Assembly: GCA_037783545.1 (NCBI GenBank)
Contig: JBBELK010000006.1
Span: forward strand, 384,501-448,500
Origin: Henricia sp. BOLD:AAB3569
Lineage: Eukaryota; Echinodermata; Asteroidea; Spinulosida; Echinasteridae
Reading direction: 5' to 3'
Length of the DNA stretch: 64,000 nt
Below, in pieces: positions 44,572 to 55,415 of this stretch; within the stretch, counting starts at the first letter, position 1; each line of letters opens with the position of its first letter. The notes beneath the pieces were generated by a model that made no database searches, was not told the origin of the DNA, and saw only the letters and a program-made list of their open reading frames with translations. The position numbers and the translations under genes are program-made.

Positions 44572-45304
44572 AGCATACACACAGTTGTGGTACATGTAAT
44601 TCACTGAACTGTTTGTCGTTTTATGTTGCAATTTGCACTTTCAGACATTTTTATTATATCGTTTTCCTTGCCAAATTAACAAGCATTGAATGTAGAAGAA
44701 ATACATAGGCTAGTAATAATAAACCTCCTTTGACGTCACATCGAATCTGTGCTTGAAGTTATTCTGAGTCTCAGTGCAATTCCCCCAAACTCCACTCTCT
44801 GTGTAACACATTAGACGAAGCTGGGAATACGTGAATTGCTGCTGGCTACAAGTGACTCGTCTGCGCATCCGGCTTAGAATGACGTCATAATTCCCACGAG
44901 CCTCTATTCCCATGGGCGAGCTTTGCATGGGCATGCATTTAAGGGGTCCCTAAAAAGATCAGTCACTCAGGTTCAATCTTCGCATTATATGAAAGATCGT
45001 TATAATAGTCAGATATTGCAAATGTTAATTTTGGTTTGAGTTCACTGCGTCCATCTTCCGGTCAGTTACCAAGTGACGTCATTACATGGAGCCTTCCACC
45101 AGAGAACCGCTGAAGAGCTCGGGTAGTGGTGGCTAACACCGGGGCGCGTATTTTTTTTCTACACCGCAGCGAGGGGTACACCCCAATATTTCAACCCGAA
45201 TAGAGTCTAAGTTTCCAATGACTGATACTTCTCAAGTGACAATCTTGGAAATCGTCAGAACTCTTACTCTCACTATATTAGAAAAAAAGAAGAAACCGAG
45301 AAAT
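44572..45304. other. No gene seen
   Basis: Intergenic; nothing recognised. Confidence 0.4.
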
Positions 45305-45400
45305 TTCGAAAAATCCCAAACATTACTGAGATCCGAACCAGGGACCTTATGATTACGAGTCGAGTTCTCTTCTAACCAGACCACGAAGCTGGTTGTAGAC
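45305..45400 (-). ncRNA. tRNA-like SINE head or tRNA pseudogene
   Basis: On the minus strand GTGGTCTGGTTAGAAGAG resembles an A box/D-arm and CTGGTTCGGATCTC a B box/T-arm, with CTCGTAATC in the anticodon position. The acceptor stem does not close, so a working tRNA is unlikely. Confidence 0.5.
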
Positions 45401-45997
45401 ACAAGTATCACGTGATGGCAAATCGATTGCTCTGGTGTAATTTGGTATTTATATTATATATTATATATTTAATAAAATTATTTACAAAATATTTACAAAA
45501 TTAATAAATTACTTAAAATAAAATAGAAAATAACAACACATGTAAATAAAAAAAAATCCTGGTATATACCATATCAAAATCACAATTCTTTGAAAACTGC
45601 AATAAAGGAATAAAATAAAAGTTGACACATGCTGTTCAAGAGAAATGTTAAGCTGAAATATTAATACAGTCTTGAGATCCTTGATGCCATCACTCACATT
45701 TAATAATCAGTGGGTGGTGGCATCACCGACCTCTTGACTGTACAGACAGAAGAGTAGTCATACATGTATGTTGTGTATAATACGGAAAAAAACCTGCATA
45801 ATTAACTGAAGTCATAAACGAACAGTGAGGGAACAATGCCTTGTAATGACTGCATTGTTAAACATGTACATGTACTACTTTTACTAGAGCACATGTGTTT
45901 CGTGGAATATGAACGATTGCACAGCCAGGGGCAAAACCATTTCTGGGACTGACTATATGGTCGACGTGTTGCTTCATTTTTTGCATAACCGTCTTCT
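45401..45997. other. AT-rich intergenic tract
   Basis: 45440-45560 is almost pure A/T (TATTATATATTATATAT and similar). No gene recognised. Confidence 0.5.
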
Positions 45998-46162
45998 GCA
46001 GCCGATTTCACGAATCCTTACGCACTGCGTAAGCCCGCTTGCGCAACTTTTTATTGCGTAAGCTGCGCAACATTTCTGTGATAATTACACGCAAGCCTAT
46101 ATGGGGCTTATGCCATTTTCAAAAGTTGCGCAAGCTACGCAATTTTTCGTGAAATCGGCTGC
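45998..46162. mobile_element. 165-bp MITE (GCAGCCGATTTCACGA ends)
   Basis: GCAGCCGATTTCACGA and its inverse TCGTGAAATCGGCTGC bound a body made of TTGCGCAAC/TACGCAGTGCGTA-like palindromes. Confidence 0.85.
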
Positions 46163-46674
46163 TGTTGTACAATCCATCCATTGTGTAGAGGTCAATGATT
46201 TCAACCTTCTTACGATGTTTACCTTCCCGTTATGTTATAGTCTGGTTCCGCTTATGAACATAGCCTCCGAAGTTTCACGCTCTATTTCAGAGTATTTCCG
46301 TTTATGCGTCTAGGAAATGCCCCGGTCTCCAAGCTCAATAACTCGAGGTGGAGGCGCGGTATACAGTACCACAAGACACTGGCGCTGAGAGAATAATGGT
46401 TCCGTGCTCCCTGCTGCATAATACATGCATTGAGTGACATGTCTACCTTTCTTCCGCAGTATAGCAGGACGAGCTTCATAACATTCAGTGTGCTTTTACC
46501 GTAAATAAAACTTATACAGTGAGTACAAAAAAACATTTTCCTAAAATATTGATTTTTAAAAATCAGAACAGAAGTTTGCTAGGTGATCGTGAACTGAGGA
46601 TAACAATTAAGGCACTGATCGACCAATCACCTTTGGAATCGCTGTCAAGACTGTTCTGCTTCGGTGATTTCATC
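46163..46674. other. No gene seen
   Basis: Intergenic; nothing recognised. Confidence 0.4.
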
Positions 46675-46808
46675 CAGGGGCGCGTTCAATAGCACAATAC
46701 GCCGGTATTGGGTATTTTCATATACCTTTAACGTTGAAGGCATAGACCAATCCGGTTACTAGGGTCTCCTTCCCTGCATATCCGCCATAGCTGGGAGAGG
46801 GGGGTGGT

Positions 46809-46839
<31 letters not shown>
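46809..46839 (+). repeat. Run of 31 G
   Basis: An uninterrupted poly-G tract, preceded by GGGGTGGTGG. The exact length may be uncertain because such runs sequence poorly. Confidence 0.9.
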
Positions 46840-46905
46840 CGTCCAGTGCATGTATTGTGCGTTTTGTGTTGCTGTTAAAACGAAAAGCGCTCATCTAATA
46901 CATAT

Positions 46906-46985
46906 GCACGCGACGCGCCCCCTTCGCGTACACGCGACACGCCCCCTTTGCGTACTCGCGCGACGCGCCCCCTTCGCGTACACAA
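46906..46985. repeat. GC-rich minisatellite, about 24 bp x 3
   Basis: Three units of the type CGCGACGCGCCCCCTTCGCG followed by TACA lie in tandem. Confidence 0.8.
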
Positions 46986-47119
46986 CCCTACAAAGACGCG
47001 CAACTTGTTCAAAGTAAACAATTGCAGCTTCAGCAACAGCAAAAACATACAGTTCATTCAGTGGAAGCCCCCCTGCAGCTATGACGGATATAGGAGACCT
47101 TAGTTACCGGATTGGTGTA

Positions 47120-47442
47120 TAGACCTTTATCACGGTGCGTCCATCTTTGTCTTATTCCCACTGCATGCCTATTACGTGTATATACGTACATGTAAGTGTC
47201 GGGCATGATCAGTGCGTGTGCGTGTCTCCGCGATAGCGCGTGCACTTCTTCCGTTGTTGTTTTGAGAGAATCAATGTCCGCGCTGCGCGTTTTCTTGATC
47301 GCACCGCGCGCATGTCATTGTGATGCACACAATGAAAATTTTCAACACGGGGCCAAACTATTTTTTTCGGCAAACCTCGCTTTGGTTACGTTCATTTTAA
47401 TAGGGGAAAAGAGAAGATGGCCGCACCGTGATAAAGGTCTAT
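47120..47442. mobile_element. Nested MITE C (ATAGACCTTTATCACGGTGCG)
   Basis: TATAGACCTTTATCACGGTG at the left and its inverse (CACCGTGATAAAGGTCTATT) at the right, with CATCTTTGTCTTATTCCC/GGGGAAAAGAGAAGATG inside. TA lies at the left junction. Confidence 0.85.
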
Positions 47443-47562
47443 TGTCGGTATGGATACGTATTGCGCTATTGAACACGCCCCAGGTCTGTCCTGATTTTAA
47501 AAAGTGATTAATCCCGCAGTAATGAAATGTGGCATTTTCCGTTTTAGGAGAATATTTTAGTT

Positions 47563-47870
47563 AAAGCCCCAACATTTTACTTCTCGAGTTGACAAAAGAT
47601 ACCCGACTAAAAATGTTGATAGCAATGGTAACAAACACCACATCATTTTTGTTCTCATGTAAAAAGGTACCGTAGTAGGAGAAATTGCCAACAGACAACC
47701 TTTTACCATTCATTCATACACAAAAACTGTGCATGGAGTGTAATACGTTTTCTGAAGTATTACTGCATCTATGTGGCAGTTTATCAACATTAATTTCTTC
47801 AGTTCTGTAATGCTATTGTAAGTTTACTGTTTTTGAAAGTTTTCCGATCATGTAATTTGTCTTCAAGGGT
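47563..47870 (+). repeat. Family A copy, near complete
   Basis: TTAAAGCCCCAACATTTTAC, GAGTTGACAAAAGATACCC, GATAGCAATGGTAACAAACA, GGAGAAATTGCCAACAGAC, TTTTCTGAAGTATTACTGC, GGCAGTTTATCAACATTAA and GTAATGCTATTG follow in order. Confidence 0.85.
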
Positions 47871-49139
47871 CCCCAGAAAACAAATTTTGTTAGGTTTTCA
47901 ACTGCATGGCGGGAGGCATGAGCTGACCGTACCTCTGGATTCGCGCGAGTCGGCGCGACTCACAAACAACCCTAGAAGTGCAGTAGCTCAATGAGGCACT
48001 TCAGGCAGAGTGGTACACCCTGCCTCGGCGGGACTCTGCCTCAATTAGCTCATAAGATATTTCAAGATGGAATTTTAACGGGGACGAATTATCCTCTGTC
48101 GCATACTTAAGCACAACTGCCTGAAGCGGAAAACTGGCAGCCGAACACAAATGATCAACCTTTTGTTCCATTTACCGTATCAATTGTTTTTCTCGCCTTC
48201 CCAGGAGCCTGCGCACACGTCACGCTTGGATGACATTGCTAAGTCTAAACGCACGCTCGAAGTCTTAGTTTCCAAAATGACAAAACACAAACGGGCCCTC
48301 GTAATTATTGTACGGGGGATTTACAAGGTTAAAACAAACCATTTCCCCGAACCAAAATAAGTACTGACTATAATTATACATTTTTATTACAAAAATAATT
48401 CAGCTTCAATTACATATATCATTATTCCCAGCTGCATGTGGCCATGAAATAATTCGAATAATTTTGCTGCAACGTATGTAACTTGAACATGCATTTCATT
48501 TCATTTCATTTCCGGTTTTATTATTAAAAATAGATACCAAAGACTAAACATATTTGGCTTACAATAAAAGGTATATAAGTCTGTTTTCAATACTGGAGAG
48601 ACTTTTTTTACCAGGGTCATAACTCTGTGCAAAGCCAGTTATCTTCTCTCAAAACAAAAGAAATATCTTCAGACAGATCTAAAGAGATAACTTAAGCAAC
48701 AAATAGTGCGACAACATACCTTTCTGAAAACCATGTGTACAAATTTCCTATTTAACGTATGTAACATAGGACACATACTTTGTGACATTTTTTGGTGTTC
48801 TTAATTGTTACACACGGTATACTGGAAATTTGCACACAGGGCACACTATTCATTGCAGTTCTTCAGCTAAAGTTATCTCCTTAGATCCATCTTAAGATAT
48901 TGATTTTGTTTTGAGAGAAGATGAATGACATTGTACAGAGATATAATCCTGGAGGAAAAGGTCTTTTCAGTATTGAAAAGAGACACATATGCTAAAATAA
49001 ATAAATGGTCAATACAATTTAAACAAAGATGACTTACATATACTGACAATGACGTTACACACAAAAAGACAATAGGCGTCTAATAATTAGACAATCACAC
49101 AAAGCCAAAACCACTACCACAACTACTGAGCGTTAATTA
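47871..49139. other. No gene seen; (CATTT)n at 48491-48512
   Basis: Intergenic. The (CATTT)n tract is followed by CCGGTTTTATTATTAAAAAT and may mark the end of an otherwise unrecognisable retroposon. Confidence 0.4.
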
Positions 49140-49560
49140 ATATATTATCATAAACGAGACGGATGACTCTTTTTTATATCTTTGAGTATTTATATGAGCC
49201 ATAGTAAGATGATTGGAGTTCCTAAGATTCCGGTTGCGTTAGTCAGCAGATGCCGGTGTTTTTTCAGATACAAGCAGGTTTTTAGCAAATCGAATGGCAA
49301 GTTTAGTGCGTCTATTTGAAAGCGACTGGATATTAATTTGATTAAGAACATAATTATATGGTAAAACATTTGGGCAAACAAATTATTATGCGAAGTGCAC
49401 GTTTTGTCAAAGGCTTTACTAAAATCAACTGCACATACATTTACAAAATTACCAGCTTTGTCGAGACCCATGTGTACAGTATCAAGCATGCTACTGAGAT
49501 AATGCTCAGTTAAGCCGTCTTTCATATTTCAAAATTGCTTTGGATCAATAACCAATCGAA
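49140..49560 (-). pseudogene. LINE reverse transcriptase fragment with internal deletion
   Basis: From 49560 on the minus strand: IDPKQF, a stop, then NMKDGLTEHYLSSMLDTVH and VCAVDFSKAFD. This is the RT region around motif A (DFSKAFD) of CR1/L2/Jockey-type LINEs. After about 49390 a different frame gives SLSNRRTKLAIRFAKN and TQRYKKS-like sequence typical of the C-terminal end. The block with the YxDD motif is absent, so the element is internally deleted as well as frameshifted. Confidence 0.65.
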
Positions 49561-49606
49561 TGTCCCTCACGATTCAATTTGCCAAAAAAATTCGGCTTAT
49601 TAAAAA

Positions 49607-49816
49607 GCCGGCCGTATATACACCTTGCGTTCCGACTCCGTTGCGATTGCACAGACACGCAAAATTTCGAGCATGCTCGAAATTCTGCGATTGCGTTTCG
49701 ACAGACACGTACACAAAATCAGTGACCACATCGCCAAAGCCGTACACCTTGTGATGCGACTGCACAACATGCGCTATCGTGATCGGATCATGGACGAGCG
49801 CAAGGTGTACGGCCGG
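49607..49816. mobile_element. MITE (CCGGCCGTAxxxACACCTTGCG ends)
   Basis: GCCGGCCGTATATACACCTT at the left pairs with AAGGTGTACGGCCGG at the right; inner hairpin TTTCGAGCATGCTCGAAA and repeated GCGATTGCxxxGACAGACACG. Confidence 0.7.
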
Positions 49817-49837
49817 ATTTACAGTCGTTATATGAGT

Positions 49838-49925
49838 TTGCTGCCACCAAGTGTTCGAAATTTTGTACACGAAAAAACGAGTTTGCTGCCACCAAGTGCC
49901 CAATTGTTTTACACAAAAACATTGT
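49838..49925. repeat. Tandem duplication, about 42 bp x 2
   Basis: GAGTTTGCTGCCACCAAGTG followed by an AT-rich stretch and ACACGAAAAA/ACACAAAAA occurs twice. Confidence 0.75.
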
Positions 49926-50336
49926 AATATACACAGTACAGGTCCGCTCCACATACAGTAACACTGCCAAAATGTCTTCCAAATTTCCTGCTAAATGTAC
50001 TCTGTTAACCAGCCACTGCAGAATGTCTGTACAAACCTTCTATATACAGTACTTTGAAAGATGGTAACAACGAGGGCTTTACGTGGTACTATTATTGTGG
50101 ATATTTTGACAGTCGTCATTCGAACTTTGCCTAAAGTTGAACTGGTAGAGGGCGTGCTTTGCATTGACTGGCCGCCGCAAAATGAAGGAATAACCGGGGT
50201 GGCTTTGATAAATATTTGTTGGACTTTTCCTTTGGAACAAATTTATTACATATGTATATAAATTATAATCATTTGGTATGATATGAGGCAGAGCCCATTC
50301 CTCAATACATTGTGTCAATGGTAAGAGTGTGTTAGA
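49926..50336. other. No gene seen
   Basis: Intergenic; nothing recognised. Confidence 0.4.
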
Positions 50337-50575
50337 GCCCCATTACACCATGATTAGACAACCTTTGAAAACGGGAACAACAACATTGCATGACTAAAGA
50401 TGTTGATAAACCGCCTTGTAAAAATTTCAGCCACACAGATGCAGTAAATCTTAAAAATCCATGCATGGTGTTCGAGTTAAATAAATGGTAAAATATCGTT
50501 CGTTTGCAAACGAGTTTTATTGAAAAAAAAAGTACCTTCAGTTGGCAATTTTCTTACTAAGTAAGAAAATAGCAT
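50337..50575 (-). repeat. Truncated family A copy
   Basis: GGGAACAACAACATTGCATG, GATAAACCGCCTTGTAAAAA, AAAAATCCATGCATGG and TACCTTCAGTTGGCAATTTT; the remainder is missing. Confidence 0.75.
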
Positions 50576-51099
50576 TTCTTTTCACTATCTTCCTCATTAA
50601 AGGAAGAAGACACAAATAAACTTCAAATAATGCAAAATAGGAAACCAAAACTTGGTTGAACAAGTTGGATTCGGTTGTCAGCACCAACAACAGGTGAATC
50701 GCCAAAGGAAGGATATGTTTTACTGTGCGGCTAATGACTTCGGTGTTTTCCGAAGCGAGTGAACAATAAGAGGCGTACAAAACATCGCGGCGACAAGAAA
50801 AATCGCTGGGCCGAAATGTCAATTGGAAAAACGTTAGTTTAAATGCATAAATTGTAGTAGCCCAAATCGCTGCAGCAGAAACCTCTATTAGATACTCTGG
50901 GAGGTAAAGACAAATCATACCTCAAAGCTATAGCATAAAAAATACTGGATTCGTAGAGAATACTGAAACTCCGCCCAAAGAGGAGGTGTAAAAGACGTGT
51001 GTAAAAGCCTCCAGTCACAAATGTGACGGTCAAAATGAAAACCATCTGGGCATAAAACAGGCCAAAAATATGCGGCCGGCCAGCGCCACTTCGGAACTA
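50576..51099. other. No gene recognised
   Basis: May contain further decayed parts of the retroelement to the right; minus-strand open frames of 60-126 codons show no clear domain. Confidence 0.35.
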
Positions 51100-51700
51100 T
51101 CAAAGTTCCAATAGATTTGGTCGACTTTAACCGTCGAACAACTTGTACAATAAAGGATACCTGTCAAGCCGTAAGCTTGAAATCCGATTGTGGCGCCGGT
51201 GTAGCGACGAAAATTAGACCTGCCAAACATGCCAGTAGGAAAAGGTGTCGCACGAGACCTTGACTTCGCCTTGGATTTCTTGGCGCTCTCCGCTTTTCTG
51301 GCTGCGGCCGACTTCTCGGCCTTGCGTAGTCGCTTCTCATCGGCCGGTCGAGTCGGCACGTATTCTTTCACAGTTACCCAAGCGGTGATCTGTCAGCTAA
51401 TTTAATCAGCTTCTGGCGTTGCTGTAGAGTGTCTAGGGTCTCCTTCAGGTACGATTTGACACCTGAAATGTCGGCTATGTCCAGCGCTGCCAATGCAGAT
51501 TCAATCAGGTTAGCAACCTTAACGGAATTTTCGTACTGTTCCTTGTTGCCCTTACTCTTCAAAACAGCGGGACTGTAGCTTCCGCTTCTTCTGAAGATCT
51601 CGAATAGCGGTAAAAATGTCGCGGTTTGACTGACCGAGATCTTCGTCGCTCATCATCGTCATAAGAAAAGTACATGTACGTGTACGTGTGTATACGAATA
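51100..51700 (-). pseudogene. Decayed gag-like gene of a DIRS/Ngaro-type (tyrosine recombinase) retroelement
   Basis: On the minus strand three frames in succession give MSDEDLGQSNRDIFTAIRD, then KSKGNKEQYENSVKVANLI with LQQRQKLIKLADRS, then VKEYVPTRPADEKRLRKAEK and a Lys/Arg/Ala-rich region ending in PFPTGMFGR. This order (KGNxxQ, RQKxIxxADxS, W-x-TVxEY, DEKRxRKAE, basic run) is what I recall of the first frame of DIRS/Ngaro-type elements of marine invertebrates. Two frameshifts break it. The family call is from memory of the pattern. Confidence 0.5.
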
Positions 51701-51754
51701 CGCGTGTCCCTAGTAAAGCAAGGTGTTGAATGCTCAACCAAGAAGGAACAAGCA

Positions 51755-52042
51755 TGTTGTTGTTGTTGTATATTTTATGGCTTCTTCGGCAACTAAGGCC
51801 CTTTATGCCATCGACTATACGGTTTTAGCTTTAACTATACTATATTATCAACTTGAGATGACGAAGAAGGAGTTGCAGTTTTAGAAGTGGGAGGAAAACC
51901 CCCAGAGAAATGCCCCAGGGGAAAACCCACGCGGTCAAGTAGGGACTGCAAACCCAATCCACATACACGCCCCGCGGATTCGAACCCGGGACCCCAGAGG
52001 TGAAAGGCGAGGAAAGAACCCGTACGCCAACCCGACCGCCCC
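51755..52042 (-). mobile_element. Full-length tRNA-derived SINE
   Basis: Read from 52042 on the minus strand: tRNA-like head GGTCGGGTTGGCGTACGGG and B box GGGTTCGAATCC, then GTGGGTTTTCCCC and GTTTTCCTCCCACTTCTAAA, a conserved body type seen in deuterostome SINEs, and a (TTG)n-complementary (CAA)n tail. Flanked by AGGAACAAGCA on both sides. Confidence 0.85.
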
Positions 52043-52053
52043 AGGAACAAGCA

Positions 52054-52219
52054 TGTTGTTGTTGTTGTATATTTTATGGCATCTTCGGCAACTAAGCCCT
52101 TTATGCCATCAACTATACGGTTTTAGCTTTAACTATACTATATTATCAACTTGAGATGACGAAGAAGGAGTTGCAGTTTTAGAAGTGGGAGGAAAACCGC
52201 CAGAGAAATGCCCCAGGGG
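52054..52219 (-). mobile_element. 5'-truncated SINE in tandem with the previous one
   Basis: Repeats the tail and body of 51755-52042 with one or two differences (TATGGCATCTTCGGCAACTA) but lacks the tRNA head. AGGAACAAGCA lies on both sides, giving three copies of this sequence in all (about 51744-51754, 52043-52053, 52221-52231). Confidence 0.85.
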
Positions 52220-52322
52220 AAGGAACAAGCATTGTGAAATGCACTCTTTATATACCCTAAAAGGAATGCGTAACGCTATGCGTTACCTAACGGCTCAATA
52301 TGAGCATGCATGTCGTACAATG

Positions 52323-52450
52323 CCGAAAAGAAATTCCACTTCCCCCACAAAAATGTTTACACGAAAAACAAATCACGTGGCGTGTGTTACAATTGTTATC
52401 AATTGACACTTTTAGTGGAAGTTTTCTTATCAATTCGTAAAGGAAAAATA
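52323..52450 (-). repeat. Truncated family A copy
   Basis: GAAATTCCACTTCCCCCAC, TTATCAATTGACACTTTTAG and GTTTTCTTATCAATTCG, a diverged end of the family. Confidence 0.6.
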
Positions 52451-52869
52451 TGTATGTAAATACTATGTAAGTAGGCCTAATTAGTATTTCAAAAGATAAT
52501 TTATACAAGTTATATTATTGCAGTTCAGAATAGAATAACCTATCTCCGGAAAGCGTACGAAGTATTTGTGCATCACCAAAAAAAAAAAAGACAAAAGGAA
52601 AATGGAAATATAAACTTTTAAGATGAAGGGCAAATTTTACTGACTAAATTTAGAAAATAATAACAAGAATTAGTAAAGATAAGTGAATAATTGGATTGCT
52701 AAATACACGATTACTATTAGCCTACATTTTGGTGTGTATATCCTTGAATTTAATACGCCGTTTCCGTAATGTATCCGTTTTCGTAATGTATATCCTATCC
52801 TTTCGTAATGTATCGAAATTTATGGATATTTTGTTTTGTGACATTGCCTAGTGATGAGCTATTCCATTC
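52451..52869. other. No feature seen
   Basis: AT-rich intergenic sequence containing the insertion site of the gypsy element; a small direct repeat TTTCGTAATGTAT occurs near 52785-52820. Confidence 0.4.
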
Positions 52870-52873
52870 ATAT

Positions 52874-53784
52874 TGTAACATGGACGCAAATTGAGAATTA
52901 CCTATTTTATTGTTATAAATCAATGATCAGTTAAGTACACCGTAGTTTTTGACGTCACACTTGCGAAGTAGCTAGCGAGCATGCGCGAGTGCTTTGCGAG
53001 CTAGAGCGCATGCGTGAGCCTGCCGCGAGCGCGCGAGTAGGCAGTTGCAGTTGAGACTTCGAGCTGAGCGGAGCTAACGTGCAACCGTGGGTCCGTAGGG
53101 TGGCGACCCGAGGCAGACCCGACGCCTCCTAGAGAGGACGCCCGCTGTATGAGCGGTTGTGTCCTGAGGCGTCGGTGTCGCGAGTATTGAGGCGCCGGGG
53201 CGGGGAGTTGCAGTTAAGCCTTCGAACTGAGCGGAGCGTGCAACCCGAGGCGGCGCTGACGGGTAAGCGACGCCCTTACAGGTGAGGCGGCCCGTGGCAG
53301 ACCCGACGCCCATATAGGAGGACGCCCGGCCCCTAGGTAAACGGTTGTGTCCTGAGGCGCCGGGCCGTGCGAGATCAGCGAAGAGGCGCTGGTGTAGCGT
53401 AGCTAGGCAGCCGCGAGTGAGGCGCTAGGAGTAGAGCAGCCAAACGGCGAGGTGCCGGTGGTAGCGCGGCTGAACGCTCGATTAAGTGTGACCCTCTTTG
53501 AGACGTAGGAATCAGTGAAGTTTGAGGTCGTTAATAAATCATCACTAATTAAAGGAAAATCATAACGCCTGTCATTGTATCAGTCACTTATTTATGAAGA
53601 CCCTTCTCCCGATTTAATCCCGTGGTTGGTTCTACACACGCGGCGGTATATTTCTGGCCAAACGGACTGGCGCTTAGTGAGGCCCTAGACGCTCGTTTTT
53701 CGAGACCTTACTTATGTGACCAACTCAGTAGGGGCAAGGAACCGGGTGGTAGAAAACCACTACTACCACGGATTTTCCGCCACA
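52874..53784 (+). repeat. 5' LTR
   Basis: 911 bp, CpG-rich in the middle, with an internal imperfect duplication of about 140 bp (both halves share GCAGACCCGACGCC and CGGTTGTGTCCTGAGGCG). AATAAA is at 53533-53538. Confidence 0.9.
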
Positions 53785-53862
53785 AATGGTGGCAGCGGTG
53801 GGATAGTGTGTTCAGCCAAACGTCGGTGATCATTTCAAGGAGATCAGAACAAATAGGAGCAA

Positions 53863-54900
53863 ATGACAGATTCGACTTCTATTGAGGCGTCCGGATTTAC
53901 AGGAGGCGCACGACGCACAATGATTGCGGACAAACCAGGAGATTGCATGGGCACCTCCACTCGTGAGCGAGCCATGCAGTAATTAAATGAGAGATTTCGC
54001 CTCCTACAGAGGGAGACGGAGCAAGCAGAGGCCCAAATGAAACAGCTTCTGGTTGCAACTTCGAGCTTGACTCACGTGAGGCCTGATGAGGCCGACAAGG
54101 AGATAGAGTTTAAGCGAGGCGCAAGAGGCGCCATAGAAACCACAGGATATGGCTCTGTGTCGGAACACCCGAGAGTGACGCAGAGGACCAAGTCTGAGGC
54201 GCTACAGCAGAGCGCTATTACGCCCGTAAGGGTGAATGAAGATAGAACGTGGAGGCCGCTGGCGAGGTCCACGGAACAAAGGCAGTCAAAGGACGACAGC
54301 GAACTCAAAGCTGCGCCTCCGACGGACGCAAGAGGCGCAACGAGTACTCCAGATGTGGAGTTAGCACTTGACGGGATGGAGGGCAAGAAGACCTCTCCCG
54401 ATGTCCCATGGGAATTAAGAAGGGACGCGAGATTTCGTGGAGAGCAGCAATGGAAGAAACGCTTCGGTTATGACGTGAGGCGCCCAAGGATTGTTCCAGA
54501 CATATTCAACGGAAAACAACCGTGGATAGACTATAGGGGACACTTCGAGGCCTGTAAGCAGGTAAACGGTTGGAGTGATGAGGAGGCCGCGGCCTATCTT
54601 GCCGCTAGTCTCCAAGGACCGGCCGTGAAAATCTTGACCAGTCGTCAAAGAGAGAAAAAGGATAGACGATTTAGTTACAAGGAGCTAATGGACTTACTAA
54701 CTGCGCGTTTTGGTCCGGGACAGATGGCAGAGAATTTTCTCATCGAGTTGAGAAACCGTCGCCAAGGCCCCAAGGAAACGCTGCAAGAACTCGGCGAGGC
54801 AGTGCGGGAACTTGCCGCCCTGTCTTACCCAGAACTCTCAGATGAGAGTAGAGACAGATTGGCCCGGGGTCATTTTTCTGATGCTACCACCAGACCATAA
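53863..54900 (+). pseudogene. gypsy gag (capsid), one in-frame stop
   Basis: The frame starts at ATG 53863 and is broken by TAA at 53980-53982, then continues open to 54900. The N-terminal part has a coiled-coil-like Glu/Arg/Gln-rich stretch; the later part (VPDIFNGKQPWIDYRGHFEA, LAASLQGPAVKIL, FGPGQMAENF, LQELGEAVRELAALSYPE) is the retrotransposon gag/capsid pattern. A frame change follows the stop at 54900, since the zinc knuckle continues one frame over. Confidence 0.8.
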
Positions 54901-55415
54901 AGGATGAACAGAAGAATCCAGAGACACCTGCGCCTCCGGAGAGGCGACGGGACACACGGGTCTATAGGCAGCGTGTGAGGAGAGCTGCAAACCCGGAGGA
55001 CAAGTGTTATAAGTGCCAGGAAATGGGGCACTTCGCCAGGGATTGCCAAGGAAAAACGCTGCCGGGAAACGACCAACAGCCGACTCTGCGACCGGAGAGG
55101 AGGCTGGACACTAGAAGGGGACGATCAAAGCAGGACATCGTTAGGAAACGCCGCAGTCATTCAAACCAAAAATGGAAACGAATGTCTCGGTGGGAGTCGA
55201 CAGATGGAACGGTGACGGAATGGAAGATTGTCCTACCCGAGGAACTCAGAGAGGACGTGCTTAAGGAACTACACGGTGGTGTAACCGGAGGCCATTTTGG
55301 GGTGGAACGAACGCTAGCCAAGGTGAAGGAGCGGTACTATTGGGCTAACATGGCTGCAGACGTACGGTCGTTCTGCCGGAGGTGCCTAAAGTGTGCCCAA
55401 CGTAAATCGCCTTGA
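54901..55415 (+). pseudogene. gypsy nucleocapsid knuckle fused to integrase start
   Basis: CYKCQEMGHFARDC (55005-55046) is a CCHC knuckle. From about 55185 the frame reads as the linker and H2C2 zinc-binding domain of integrase (LREDVLKELHGG, GGHFGVERTLAKVKERYYW, CRRCLKCAQRK), ending at TGA 55413-55415. Everything that should lie between (protease, RT, RNase H) is gone, so the junction is between about 55090 and 55185. Confidence 0.8.

Larger units (their letters stand above)
46743..47121. mobile_element. Nested MITE B (ATAGACCAATCCGGTTAC)
   Basis: ATAGACCAATCCGGTTACTA, GGGTCTCCTT and CATATCCGCCATAGCTG on the left pair with CAGCTATGACGGATATAGGA and GTTACCGGATTGGTGTATA on the right. It contains the G run and the GC-rich minisatellite. 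Confidence 0.8.
46675..47482. mobile_element. Outer MITE (GGGGCGCGTTCAATAGCACA ends) holding two further MITEs
   Basis: CAGGGGCGCGTTCAATAGCA at 46675 is inverted at about 47459-47482 (GCGCTATTGAACACGCCCCA). Inside lie element B (about 46743-47121) and element C (about 47120-47442) side by side. Confidence 0.75.

Noticed and set aside
50576-50918. Reverse transcriptase of the DIRS-like element
   Set aside because: Minus-strand frames here did not show RT motifs that I could defend.
53074-53313. 79-codon minus-strand frame, repeated at 56519-56758
   Set aside because: Lies in both LTRs; repeated because the LTRs are, not because it is a conserved gene.
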